Positions 45,462-54,050 of a DNA stretch of 64,000 bases are shown in pieces. The notes beneath the pieces are model-generated. The model was not told the DNA's origin and did no database searches. It saw only the letters and a program-made list of their open reading frames with translations. The DNA lies in NCBI RefSeq assembly GCF_004366035.1, contig NZ_SOEE01000002.1, positions 496,001 to 560,000 of the forward strand, given 5' to 3'. The stretch comes from Cytobacillus oceanisediminis (GTDB lineage Bacteria > Bacillota > Bacilli > Bacillales > Cytobacillaceae). Positions within the stretch are counted from its first letter, which is position 1; every line of letters starts with the position of its first letter. The position numbers and the translations under genes were made by a program.

Positions 45462-46283
45462 TTACCAGCTTGCAGCTGGATTTATGTTATACACCTCGCT
45501 CAAAGTAGCTAATGCAGCATCAAGGTCGGCTGTATGCTCTCCTATACGGCCATTTCCATTTTTCATTGCAAGGTCTGCCTCTGAGACTGCCAGATTGATA
45601 GATTCAAAAACAGGCTTCATGATAAGCAGCCATCGCTGTTTTAACACTTCTTCCGGTTCAATGAGACCATGGTCCGCCATATCTTTTGCCAGCGGTCCCA
45701 ATGTTATGACTCCTTCAAAATCAGCTAAAACCTTCCCAACGGCTGCTTCCATCCTCGTTCTGGCTTCCCCGCCAGCCTGCATCAGCTGGATAAACCATGT
45801 TTTCCAGTGAAGGAGATGATAATAAAGCTCCATATTAACCTTTAATGCCAACTCGGCTAAAGGCTGATAAGAAGAATTTTTTAGAGAGTCCAATCTGATT
45901 TTCTTTGATTGGATATAAAAATAATTTCTTGCTACCGCGAATGCCCAGTCATATTGTGCTGCAGACAAGTAATGACCTGGACCATTTACCGCTTCCAAAA
46001 GGACCGCATTTCTCCTTTCGGCCGCTTTTCTTGCATGGGCAAGACTGTCTACTTTGCCTTCTCCAAGATCCTCAAGCAGCTGATAAAACATGGCAGCATG
46101 GCCCATGGTATCCTGGCTGATGGATGAAAAGGCGACATCCTCCTCTATATGAGGCGCCAGTCCAAGCCACTCAGAACCCCGGTAAGCAAGAATGAAGTCA
46201 TCGTCAGCCAGCTGATATAATAATGATGTCAGTGCCGGCATAACCTTAGCATCGATTGGCATTTTATTAACTGGCTCAGTCAC
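45462..46283 (-). CDS. paaC: Phenylacetyl-CoA epoxidase structural subunit PaaC
   Basis: A 273-aa ferritin-like helical protein. It is the non-catalytic partner of PaaA in the multicomponent epoxidase that oxidises the aromatic ring of phenylacetyl-CoA. Landmarks are DDDFILAYRGSEWLGLAPHIEEDVAF, SSISQDTMGHAAMFY and the HWKTWFIQLMQAG helix. It overlaps the paaB end by 8 bases. Confidence 0.94.
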   Translation of the reverse strand: MTEPVNKMPIDAKVMPALTSLLYQLADDDFILAYRGSEWLGLAPHIEEDVAFSSISQDTMGHAAMFYQLLEDLGEGKVDSLAHARKAAERRNAVLLEAVNGPGHYLSAAQYDWAFAVARNYFYIQSKKIRLDSLKNSSYQPLAELALKVNMELYYHLLHWKTWFIQLMQAGGEARTRMEAAVGKVLADFEGVITLGPLAKDMADHGLIEPEEVLKQRWLLIMKPVFESINLAVSEADLAMKNGNGRIGEHTADLDAALATLSEVYNINPAASW

Positions 46284-46626
46284 CTTTCTTCATCCCTCCC
46301 CATGATAGAATTTCCTTTTCATCAAGCATTTCCTGCTCGTAGTGGCGCCACTTTTTCTTCAAATATCCGTATCCTTTTGTCGTGCGGTAATCTTTGTTGT
46401 CCAGACGCTGAAGTGATTGCTTTTCTTCTGGTGCCAGCTTCCGGATATCAGATCGTTTGACGATCCAGATATCAGCAACCGGTTCTCTCCTCATAAAATT
46501 TTCCTGTGCCATGACGAGTGCGAGCTCGCGATTTGGTGCCAGCAGGGAAAATTGATATTGCAGAGGCGAGGTATCGGTTCTTTGACTAAAGACTTCGAAT
46601 TCCTGATAAAATCCTTCGTTTCCCAA
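46276..46626 (-). CDS. paaB: Phenylacetyl-CoA epoxidase subunit PaaB
   Basis: A 116-aa PaaB. The motif FYQEFEVFSQRTDTSPLQYQFSLLAPNRELAL and REPVADIWIVKRSDIR are typical, and the tail is basic. The open frame extends to 46848, overlapping paaA in another frame, but this is not translated: TTG 46626 has GGAGGGG 6 bases upstream and gives the family length. PaaB bridges PaaAC dimers in the epoxidase. It is 25 bases after paaA. Confidence 0.93.
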   Translation of the reverse strand: MGNEGFYQEFEVFSQRTDTSPLQYQFSLLAPNRELALVMAQENFMRREPVADIWIVKRSDIRKLAPEEKQSLQRLDNKDYRTTKGYGYLKKKWRHYEQEMLDEKEILSWGGMKKGD

Positions 46627-46651
46627 AGGAGACCCCTCCCATCTGAACGGT

Positions 46652-47611
46652 TTAGTTTGCAGTATTGAGAGCTTCGTGCACCCATTTGTTAGTCTCATAA
46701 GCTTTGCGGCGGAGTCCGAGTCGCTCCTGAGATTTTGGCCCATTATTTTTAATAATGTCCTTGAACTTATTCCAGTCAGGCTGCCTATAGACCCAAAGCT
46801 CCTGATCCTGGTCAAAATGCATTGTCTCATCCGGCAGTTTGAGTCCAAGTGAGAGAACGCGGGGAATATACTTTGTAAAAAAGTCCTGTCTTAAGTCTTC
46901 GTTCGTCTTTGTCCGGATTCTATATTTTATCGTTGTATCCTGTTTGGAAGTGCCGGTAGTAGAGGCATCACCGGGACCAAAGAACATTAACAGCGCTTCC
47001 CACCAGCGGTTAACCGCTTCCTGAACCATCACTTTCTGCTCCTCGGTTCCTTCTGCCAGCGCCATAATGATTGCTTCACCATGCTGGGCATGAAAAACCT
47101 CTTCCGCGCAAATCCGTTTAAGCGCTCTTGCATAGGGCCCATATGAAGCATTAAGCATATTGGTTTGGGTAATGATAGCAGCACCGTCAACCAGCCAGCC
47201 GATGAGCCCGGCATCCCCCCAGGTTGGAGCCTCCATATGAAAAACATTGTGGAATTTCAGTTTTCCGCTGAATAAATCCTGCATAATATCTTCTCTAGTT
47301 TTGCCGAGAGGCTTCATTAAATCTTCTGCTACACGGAGCAGCAGCTGTCCATGTCCCATCTCATCCTGCACCTTTGCCATGATTCCAAGCTTGCGTTTTA
47401 AGGAAGGAGCTTTTGGCACCCACTCCTTTTCAGGAAGTGCTCCCATAATTTCACTGATGCCATGCATCGAAATCAATTTGATTAATGTCATTCGGTAATC
47501 TTCGGGCATCCAATCATCCGCTTCAATTTTTTCTCCTGCATTTATTCGTTTCATGAACTGCTCGTATTTTTGTTCTTCTGTCATCTCTTGAAAGAAAAGA
47601 GCTTCTGACAT
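46652..47611 (-). CDS. paaA: Phenylacetyl-CoA epoxidase catalytic subunit PaaA
   Basis: A 319-aa diiron oxygenase subunit. The metal ligands are expected in KVQDEMGHGQLL (ExxH) and CAEEVFHAQHGEAI (ExxH), with WGDAGLIGWLVDGAA between. PaaA epoxidises phenylacetyl-CoA with O2. The start is ATG 47611, with GGGGG about 8 bases upstream. It is 34 bases after paaK. The reductase component PaaE is not found in the window. Confidence 0.96.
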   Translation of the reverse strand: MSEALFFQEMTEEQKYEQFMKRINAGEKIEADDWMPEDYRMTLIKLISMHGISEIMGALPEKEWVPKAPSLKRKLGIMAKVQDEMGHGQLLLRVAEDLMKPLGKTREDIMQDLFSGKLKFHNVFHMEAPTWGDAGLIGWLVDGAAIITQTNMLNASYGPYARALKRICAEEVFHAQHGEAIIMALAEGTEEQKVMVQEAVNRWWEALLMFFGPGDASTTGTSKQDTTIKYRIRTKTNEDLRQDFFTKYIPRVLSLGLKLPDETMHFDQDQELWVYRQPDWNKFKDIIKNNGPKSQERLGLRRKAYETNKWVHEALNTAN

Positions 47612-47645
47612 GTGATTCACCCCCAGTGAGTTAAAAATTATTCCT

Positions 47646-48953
47646 TCAGGTTACTGCATTTTTCTCTGCCGGATTTACAATTCTGATAGCTTTCCCTTCC
47701 GATCTCGGCAGCGTTTTCGGCGGATGGAGAACAAGTCCAATGGTAATAAAGCAATTTTGCTTCACCGCTTCCTTGATCTTCTTTTTCACATGTTCTGCTT
47801 CTCCCATATCTCTATAAAACTCTTCGCTCCATTCAGCATGAAGCTCCAAAACTTTTAAACTTCCCTTGTTATACACTTGGATATGGTAGTGGGGAGAAAG
47901 CTCAGGCATCTGAAGAATGCACCGTTCAATTTCGGAAGGAAAGACGTTTACACCATTCACATTAAGCATATCGTCTATGCGGCCTTTCACACGGCTCATG
48001 CGAAGCGTAGTTCTCCCGCAAACACACTTCTCTTTAGAAAGGGAGGCGATATCACCCGTTCGGTAGCGAATTACCGGAAAAGCTTCCTTCGTTAAACTTG
48101 TAAAAACAAGCTCGCCTTCCTGTCCGTTTGGAAGCGGTGTCATTTTTTCCGGATCGATCACCTCTGCATAAAAATGATCCTCTGCAATGTGCAGGCCATC
48201 CTGCGATTCATGGCATTCCATGGCTACACCTGGTCCAAGAACTTCACTCAGTCCATAAATATCGCATGCTTTAATCCCAAGCTTAGCTTCTAGAGTTTTC
48301 CTCATTTCTTCAGACCAGGGCTCTGCCCCAAGAATCCCATACTTTAATGGTGTATTGGCCGGGTCTATTCCCCTCTCTTCCATCTTCTCTGCTAAATTGA
48401 GGATGTAGGAAGGAGTTCCGCAAATAACTTCTGGCTTAAAGTCTTGAATCAGCATAATTTGTCTGTCAGTATTTCCTCCAGAAACAGGTACGGTAGCCAT
48501 GCCAAGCTGTTCGCTGCCATAATGCAGTCCCAATCCACCTGTAAAGAGACCGTATCCGTAAGCATTATGCAGTGTCTGACCAGGTTCGCCTCCTCCGATT
48601 GAGATTGCCCTGGCTATCAGATTGCTCCACATTTTGATGTCGTTTCGTGTGTAGCCCACTACAGTCGGCTTTCCGCTCGTTCCCGATGAAGCGTGCAGAC
48701 GGACAATTTCTTTTCTATCCACAGCAAAAAGCCCGAATGGGTAATGTTTCCGCAAATCTGCTTTAACAGTAAAGGGGAGCTTTTGAATATCATTCAGGCT
48801 GATAACGTCTTCAGGTGTATTATTACTTTCCAAAAACTTTTTCCGATAAAAAGGCACATGATTAAATACTCTTTCCACTGTCTGCTTGAGCCGGTCCAAC
48901 TGCAATTGTTCTATAAAATCGCGGCTTTCCGTTTCGATATCATGCAGAATCAA
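47646..48953 (-). CDS. paaK: Phenylacetate-CoA ligase
   Basis: A 435-aa adenylate-forming enzyme that activates phenylacetate with ATP and CoA. It shows the AMP loop SSGTSGKPTVVGY, YGLSEVLGPGVAMEC, RYRTGDIASL, and the C-terminal KGRIDDMLNVNGVNVFPSEIE. First gene of the paa operon, about 45 bases downstream of a CG-N9-CG motif. With a phenylpyruvate dehydrogenase complex in the same region it is not needed for the phenylalanine flux and would serve exogenous phenylacetate or hydrolysed CoA ester. Confidence 0.96.
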   Translation of the reverse strand: MILHDIETESRDFIEQLQLDRLKQTVERVFNHVPFYRKKFLESNNTPEDVISLNDIQKLPFTVKADLRKHYPFGLFAVDRKEIVRLHASSGTSGKPTVVGYTRNDIKMWSNLIARAISIGGGEPGQTLHNAYGYGLFTGGLGLHYGSEQLGMATVPVSGGNTDRQIMLIQDFKPEVICGTPSYILNLAEKMEERGIDPANTPLKYGILGAEPWSEEMRKTLEAKLGIKACDIYGLSEVLGPGVAMECHESQDGLHIAEDHFYAEVIDPEKMTPLPNGQEGELVFTSLTKEAFPVIRYRTGDIASLSKEKCVCGRTTLRMSRVKGRIDDMLNVNGVNVFPSEIERCILQMPELSPHYHIQVYNKGSLKVLELHAEWSEEFYRDMGEAEHVKKKIKEAVKQNCFITIGLVLHPPKTLPRSEGKAIRIVNPAEKNAVT

Positions 48954-48997
48954 GACATGACCTCCCAGATTATCATCATATTAAGATAATAATTTTG

Positions 48998-49018
48998 TAT
49001 AACGTAAAAATATCGTAA
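48998..49018. promoter_or_regulatory. CG-N9-CG operator-like motif upstream of paaK
   Basis: TATAACG-N9-CGTAA, 45 bases before the paaK ATG, shares TATAACG and the nine-base spacing with the site of the ABC operon (minus strand) and of paaX. Confidence 0.55.
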
Positions 49019-49115
49019 CATGAAATATGTGTTATATATTTAACACAAAGATACCGTGTGAACAGGAAAAAGTCAACTTATTTTCTGAAAATTTACTCAT
49101 TTATTTGAAAAATAA

Positions 49116-49143
49116 TAAAAAGACCTAGCCCGAGGGCTAGGAC
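49116..49143 (-). terminator. Terminator of the beta-propeller gene
   Basis: CCTAGCCC/GGGCTAGG arms (49124-49131, 49134-49141) with a T-run on the minus strand. Confidence 0.85.
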
Positions 49144-49207
49144 CATTCTATTAATATTTATAAATGAATGTTATCTTAACTTCCCTATAGAAATGAGGGT
49201 GTCTCCT

Positions 49208-50173
49208 TTATACGTTATGAATAGAATAGATAGCGTTCATTCCATAATCCTCAAGCTGCTGATCCCAAAGATGCTTTCCCTTTTTTAAGTCATAACAGGC
49301 AATTCTTGTTGGCAGCATACCATATTGCCCTTCCCAAACGAATGTTCCGTCTTTTTGCTCCTTTTTCGAAGGTCTTATTCTTGTAAAACCAACTATTACC
49401 CTATGATCATCTACCACTTTAATTCCTCTGCACCAACCTAACTGTTTGCTAGTATTGGTTATTTTATTTAAATCAACTACTTGTTTTACATGAAGGGTAT
49501 GAATATCAACGATAACAATCTTCCCGTTTACTTGCGTAAAGTAGATCAAATCCCCGACCACAATACCATCATGCACATAGGCACTGCCAATTTTAATTTG
49601 TTGATTAGGCTTCGTTAAACAGATTGCATCTTGTTGAAGACAACGAGTCACCCATACATCCTCCCCGAGTTGAAATATAAAGTTAGGATGTGATTGATGT
49701 GGTTTAGTGGTGGGTACTTTACGGTAATCGATCGAATGGGAAAATCTTTTCCATGTATCTTCCCCTATTACATTCCATTCATTTAGAATTTCACCTGTTA
49801 TTAATACCTCTGATACCATATCCAAACCGGTATTTGCAACAAGTAAACTTCCTTTTGCTGTAGGTTTCACATGGTGAATATCATTAAAGCACGGATGTGA
49901 TAGGTATCCCACTTTTCGAAAGTCCGGAAGGGTATATATCAATATTTCTGTCTGTGTGCCTACATATAGATGGTTATTTTTTATAGTCCCTGCGGTAAAC
50001 GAAATGGAAGGTTCTTTATCTGGAAGCACTTCTGGAGGTGATGTATATTCAAGGCATTTCTCAATAAGGTTTTTTACTGGTGAAACCTTTAGAATCAAAC
50101 CTTTTTGATATTGCTCCCAATTTTCATAGATACCGTTCTTTTGTTGAGCTCCAACCACATAATATGTTTCCAT
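49208..50173 (-). CDS. Beta-propeller protein of the glycosylation island
   Basis: A 321-aa soluble protein without a signal peptide. Repeated beta-rich blocks with Asp/His-containing turns (LYVGTQTEILIYTLPDF, GSLLVANTGLDMVSEV, LIYFTQVNGKIVIVDI) suggest a beta-propeller of five or six blades, possibly in the DUF4915/TIGR03032 neighbourhood. GTG 50182 is possible; ATG 50173, 7 bases after GAAGGTGA, is preferred. It sits next to glycosyltransferases and far from the paa operon in composition. Its function is unknown. Confidence 0.7.
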   Translation of the reverse strand: METYYVVGAQQKNGIYENWEQYQKGLILKVSPVKNLIEKCLEYTSPPEVLPDKEPSISFTAGTIKNNHLYVGTQTEILIYTLPDFRKVGYLSHPCFNDIHHVKPTAKGSLLVANTGLDMVSEVLITGEILNEWNVIGEDTWKRFSHSIDYRKVPTTKPHQSHPNFIFQLGEDVWVTRCLQQDAICLTKPNQQIKIGSAYVHDGIVVGDLIYFTQVNGKIVIVDIHTLHVKQVVDLNKITNTSKQLGWCRGIKVVDDHRVIVGFTRIRPSKKEQKDGTFVWEGQYGMLPTRIACYDLKKGKHLWDQQLEDYGMNAIYSIHNV

Positions 50174-50500
50174 TCTTGTCACCTTCTATCCATTACTTAT
50201 CAATTTAATCACTAAAGTGGAAAATTCACTTTTATATAACAAAGGTTTCTCAGAGCATCTGAAAAACACAATTAATCGTTATAATATAATATATTAATAG
50301 AGTGAAACTAATGTATAGGTCAAATCATTAATTCCATATAAGAACTGTAAAATTAATTTCTCATGCTATTTCCATTTAATCTATACCAGGAGGTAAAATT
50401 ATCCATTCCTCTATTACAGTAAAGGGTATACAGCAATCACCACTGAAATTATGCAAAAAAAAATCCTCGAGAAGGACTCCTTAGATCTTAGTTAAGGGTT
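50174..50500. other. Intergenic region between the GT4 gene and the beta-propeller gene
   Basis: 327 AT-rich bases. A weak TCCT/AGGA hairpin followed on the minus strand by nine T residues (50453-50476) may terminate the GT4 gene at 50501. I see no open frame of note. Confidence 0.35.
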
Positions 50501-51571
50501 TTATTTTGTTGAGATTCCTAGACAATTAAGCATAGTTGTAAAGTTCGTTCGATATCTTTCTAGACTGAAATTATTTTGTACATGGGTTAAGGCTTGCTGT
50601 CTAATCTTCTCCCTTAGTGTTAAATCTGTCATCAGCTGTTTCGCCTGCTTGAAAGCGTCATCAACATGACCAATATTATAGTACTTTCCGGTTTCATCTT
50701 GAACCACCATCGTTTGTATACCATCGCAGTCTGTAGTAAGGACAGGACAAAGACTGCTCATAGCCTCCAAGGGTGCATATGGAGCTCCTTCTACTTTAGA
50801 AGTGATACATAAAAATCCACCTGAATCCCCTATTTTAGAGAAATAATGGCTCATTTCCGTATTTGGTATATTTGCATGAATGGTTAAGTGATTGTCTAAG
50901 TTCAGCTGTTTTACCATTGATTGAAAAAGGATGCGTTCTTCTGGATGGGATAATGTTGGGTCTTCAAACATATAGAGTTCTATATTCGGGTTATCTTGAA
51001 CTAGTCTTTGACCGATTAACAAAAATTCTTTCCAATTTTTGTTATCTTCAATGCGTCCAATCCAAGCTGCTATTGGCCTAGGGTGTTTGGGAAGATTTTT
51101 ATATGCATACTGGGTCCAGTCTAAACAGTTGTTAAAGTTAAATTTGGGAATAGCAGGGTAAAGTTCGTTAAATAATTTAGTAATATGTGGGGTTCTAGGG
51201 TTTAAAAGCCCATCTGCATATTTAGAAATGATTGGTTTAGCTTTTGTTAAAAAACGGCTTGCTTGATCTTTTGACCCAAGCCCCTGAATTTCATAGATCA
51301 ACTTTCCTTTAAATCCCATATTTCGCAATCGCGGCAATGTTCCGAAGTCTGATATTATGACAGCGGCATCATAGTTTCCTTCAGATATAATATGCTTGAT
51401 CCTTGCATCTTCGTTTGTAATATAAACTGGAGCACGGTGGTCGTTTACCAGTGTTCTTTGTTTCCGAAAATAAAGAAATTCACATTGAAAATTTTTAAGA
51501 GCCGCTTGCCGCTGGCGGTTATGTGTCTCAACACCTCCACTTGGCAAATAGTAAACAAATAAAATCTTCAT
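50501..51571 (-). CDS. GT4-like glycosyltransferase, paralogue 1
   Basis: A 356-aa GT-B glycosyltransferase of the GT4 family. The N-terminal glycine loop is FVYYLPSGGVETHNRQRQ; the C-terminal donor site has GRIEDNKNWKEF and EGAPYAPLEAMSSLCPVLTTD with the EX7E motif. It has no membrane segment. It is clearly paralogous to the protein at 56617-57693. It probably adds sugars to a spore-surface protein or polysaccharide (inference from context). ATG 51571 has TGGAGG upstream; the frame extends to 51592. Base composition is AT-rich compared with the paa genes. Confidence 0.85.
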   Translation of the reverse strand: MKILFVYYLPSGGVETHNRQRQAALKNFQCEFLYFRKQRTLVNDHRAPVYITNEDARIKHIISEGNYDAAVIISDFGTLPRLRNMGFKGKLIYEIQGLGSKDQASRFLTKAKPIISKYADGLLNPRTPHITKLFNELYPAIPKFNFNNCLDWTQYAYKNLPKHPRPIAAWIGRIEDNKNWKEFLLIGQRLVQDNPNIELYMFEDPTLSHPEERILFQSMVKQLNLDNHLTIHANIPNTEMSHYFSKIGDSGGFLCITSKVEGAPYAPLEAMSSLCPVLTTDCDGIQTMVVQDETGKYYNIGHVDDAFKQAKQLMTDLTLREKIRQQALTHVQNNFSLERYRTNFTTMLNCLGISTK

Positions 51572-52179
51572 GAAAAACCTCCATTTCTCCATTTATATAT
51601 GACTTAAATTCCTTCTTCTAAGTTTTTATTATGGTATCGGACCGTATTTATCATTTCGAAAAATCAGTTGTTATTGCCCTTTCCCTTCCTTGTGAAGTGG
51701 TACACTTTAACATATGTAAAATATGAAAAATGGTTCACAGCTGTCTAAACTATGAATATTCAATACATACCAATGCTCCGAAATAGCAGAGCCTAAAAGG
51801 AGAAATTTTTTCAGGTGTGGTTAGCGTATTCTTAACCTCTTACACTCACTAAATAGAATTCCTTAATATGATTTTTATTGTTTACTAAGCTTCTTTAAGT
51901 GCTGTTAAACAAGTTGTCCATAATCACTCCCCTCTTTTTCCATATCATTGAACTGTATTAATCTACAGTAACTTACCCATAGTTGCAATACCTTCCCAAA
52001 TCAATAAGTCAAAAGTGTATTTTTTATCTGGTTTACTGTTTGTCTATACCAATATTTGAACAATACATATTGTAATTATTAAGAAAGGAAATAAAGAAAG
52101 AACTAATATCTTTCAATCTTGAAACATCTGATTTTTTTCAGAAGTTATTTTTATTTAATATATAAAGGAGTGAAATAAT
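51572..52179. other. Divergent region between GT4 paralogue 1 and the YadA-like gene
   Basis: 608 AT-rich bases with no coding frame. It holds a sigma-K-like promoter (52048-52074) about 100 bases upstream of the YadA-like start and the AAAGGAG ribosome binding site at 52164-52170. No clear promoter for the GT4 gene was found. Confidence 0.45.
52048..52074 (+). promoter_or_regulatory. Sigma-K-like promoter of the YadA-like gene
   Basis: AC (52048-52049) - N16 - CATATTGTA (52066-52074) is a full match to the sigma-K pattern AC-N16-CATANNNTA. The same architecture stands upstream of cotM and the gene at 55238-55678. Confidence 0.65.
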
Positions 52180-53565
52180 GTGTCCAATGGGTGTAATCAA
52201 AATCCGATAGGGGTCTGTTCCCAAGCAGAAGGAATTGGTACAACGGCTAATGGAGCCGCTTCACATGCTGAAGGATTCCAAACTATGGCAAATAATGATA
52301 CTGCACATGCAGAAGGCACTTCTACCACAGCCAGTGGAGCAGCTTCACATGCGGAAGGTTTCGCAACAACTGCCTCAGGTGCACATGCCCATGCAGAAGG
52401 CTCCAACACTAGAGCCCTAAACTTAAATGCACATGCGGAGGGGAGCAATACAAGCGCAAGTGGAGCAAGCTCCCATTCTGAGGGAAATCTGACGACTGCT
52501 TCTGGTATTGCTTCCCATGCAGAGGGAGAAAATACAGTCGCCAGCGGGCTTGTATCTCATGCTGAAGGACAAGGGACGATTGCCCAGGGAGAATCCTCGC
52601 ATGCAGAAGGTGATCAGACAAGAGCTAACGGCAGAGCGTCTCACGCTGAAGGAAACTTGACAGTGGCTAGCGGTATTTTTGCTCATGCGGAGGGGCAGCG
52701 CTCAATAGCTTCCGGGGATCTCTCCCATGCAGAAGGAAACCAGACGCAAGCTATTGGTCAAAACTCTCATGCTGAAGGAGCTCTTAACATTGCAAGCGGT
52801 TTTACTTCTCATGCTGAGGGAGTAAACACTGTTGCTTCCGGAACCTTCTCACATACACAGGGACAAGCGACGAATGCGAATTTCTTGGAAGGCGTTCACG
52901 TCATGGGAAAATTCGGTGCTGCGGACGAACTATCATATTCATGGTATCTTGCTAATGGGACAAATCCCTCAATGCCGGGTTTTGCTGCAAAAATACTTAG
53001 CGACGGCAACGTTAAAATTGACGGATCTGTCTCCAGCCCTGCCGCAGATTATGCAGAATTATTCGAAACGACAGATGGGAATCCTATTGATTTCGGCTAC
53101 TTCGTCACATTAGAAGGGGAGAAAGTGCGCATTGCAAATGATCAAGATGACTATATTCTTGGAATCACAAGCGCAAAGCCTGCTTTTTTATCCAATAGTG
53201 GCGATTTGCGATGGAAACACAAGTATTTAACTACTGAATGGGGAGAAATAATGTACGAAGACATCGTACTTCCTCCCATTTTTGACATTGACGGCAATGT
53301 AATCGCCCCCCAGCGGAAAGAACGCAGACAGGTAATAAATCCTAAATGGGACCCTTCAAAAGAATATATTCCACGTTCCCAAAGACCAGAATGGGTTGCG
53401 GTTGGCATAATGGGGCAGCTCCTAGTTCGGGATGATGGAACATGTCAGCCAAATGGATATTGCAAACAAAATGATGAAGGGATTGCTACACTTGCAAATT
53501 ACGGATATAGGGTTATGAAACGGACGGGACCCAATCAAATATTGGTGGTAGTTAATCCAGCCTAA
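52180..53565 (+). CDS. YadA-head repeat protein with phage neck-appendage (Peptidase_G2) C-terminus
   Basis: A 461-aa protein. Residues 14-228 are sixteen tandem 14-residue units ending in S/A-H-A-E-G, with the period never broken, as in the left-handed beta-roll head of trimeric YadA-like adhesins. A linker GVHVMGKFG follows, then a Peptidase_G2-type domain (PAADYAELFE, DGNPIDFGYFVTL, DYILGITSAKP, YIPRSQRPEWVAVGIMGQLLVRDDGTC, GYRVMKR), known from Bacillus phage GA-1 neck appendages that trim themselves. It has no signal peptide or membrane anchor. GTG 52180 follows AAAGGAG by 9 bases; an out-of-frame ATG overlaps it. A sigma-K-like promoter implies late-sporulation, mother-cell expression and a spore-surface site. 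A prophage relic is less likely, as no phage genes adjoin. Confidence 0.88.
   Translation: MSNGCNQNPIGVCSQAEGIGTTANGAASHAEGFQTMANNDTAHAEGTSTTASGAASHAEGFATTASGAHAHAEGSNTRALNLNAHAEGSNTSASGASSHSEGNLTTASGIASHAEGENTVASGLVSHAEGQGTIAQGESSHAEGDQTRANGRASHAEGNLTVASGIFAHAEGQRSIASGDLSHAEGNQTQAIGQNSHAEGALNIASGFTSHAEGVNTVASGTFSHTQGQATNANFLEGVHVMGKFGAADELSYSWYLANGTNPSMPGFAAKILSDGNVKIDGSVSSPAADYAELFETTDGNPIDFGYFVTLEGEKVRIANDQDDYILGITSAKPAFLSNSGDLRWKHKYLTTEWGEIMYEDIVLPPIFDIDGNVIAPQRKERRQVINPKWDPSKEYIPRSQRPEWVAVGIMGQLLVRDDGTCQPNGYCKQNDEGIATLANYGYRVMKRTGPNQILVVVNPA
52219..52863 (+). repeat. Sixteen-unit, 42-bp coding repeat array
   Basis: The DNA behind residues 14-228 of the YadA-like protein, with a strict 42-base period. 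Units diverge freely in DNA while keeping (S/A)HAEG and T/A-rich spacing, so selection acts on the protein repeat. Confidence 0.9.
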
Positions 53566-54050
53566 AACCAAAAATATTGTTGAACAGCTCAGATAGTAAA
53601 TTTAACATCAAGAACAGGGCTATCTTATTGAAAAAGACTAGCTGATTTAAAAACGAAAGCTATTAACCTAGGAATCTTGAGTTTGATGCATTGTAATATT
53701 CGTCATCATTTAACTTATCTATTCAATAAGAATATCATTAAGTAAGTTCATATTATGGTTTTGTTATGCATTATTAACAAGTTCGATATGCCTGGTATTC
53801 AAAAGCTAATTGGCATAAATAAAATTAAATGTCATTTAGCTTTTGAAAACGATATAAAGCAAGAATACACCTTTACCGTTCCTGCTCGACTGCAGAGCTT
53901 ACTTTATAACTGGAATAACAATCTTTCTTTACTTTCAAAAATACTAATGAATTGGTTTATCATTTTATCAGACTGCCCTGTCTAGAATTTTGAAAAGGGG
54001 TCTTTATGCTCTGAACCTTACAGGCTGTAAAGCCACCTAAATTCATTTAT
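53566..54050. other. Gap between the YadA-like gene and the epimerase gene
   Basis: 485 AT-rich bases between convergent genes. A 76-aa frame at 53755-53985 lacks a ribosome binding site and family features and looks like chance. I see no strong terminator. Confidence 0.35.

Noticed and set aside
46627-46848. N-terminal extension of PaaB to 190 residues
   Set aside because: The extension overlaps paaA in another frame, is unlike PaaB, and a TTG with a strong ribosome binding site at 46626 gives the family length.
52219-52863. Regular 42-base repeats that could suggest a CRISPR or satellite array
   Set aside because: They are within one open frame, have no identical repeats or unique spacers, and encode the 14-residue YadA-head unit.
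52180-53565. Prophage tail-fibre gene
   Set aside because: No other phage genes, integrase or attachment sites are near, and the promoter is sigma-K-like with glycosyltransferase neighbours.
53755-53985. 76-aa open frame as a gene
   Set aside because: No ribosome binding site, no recognisable family, random-looking composition in AT-rich DNA.
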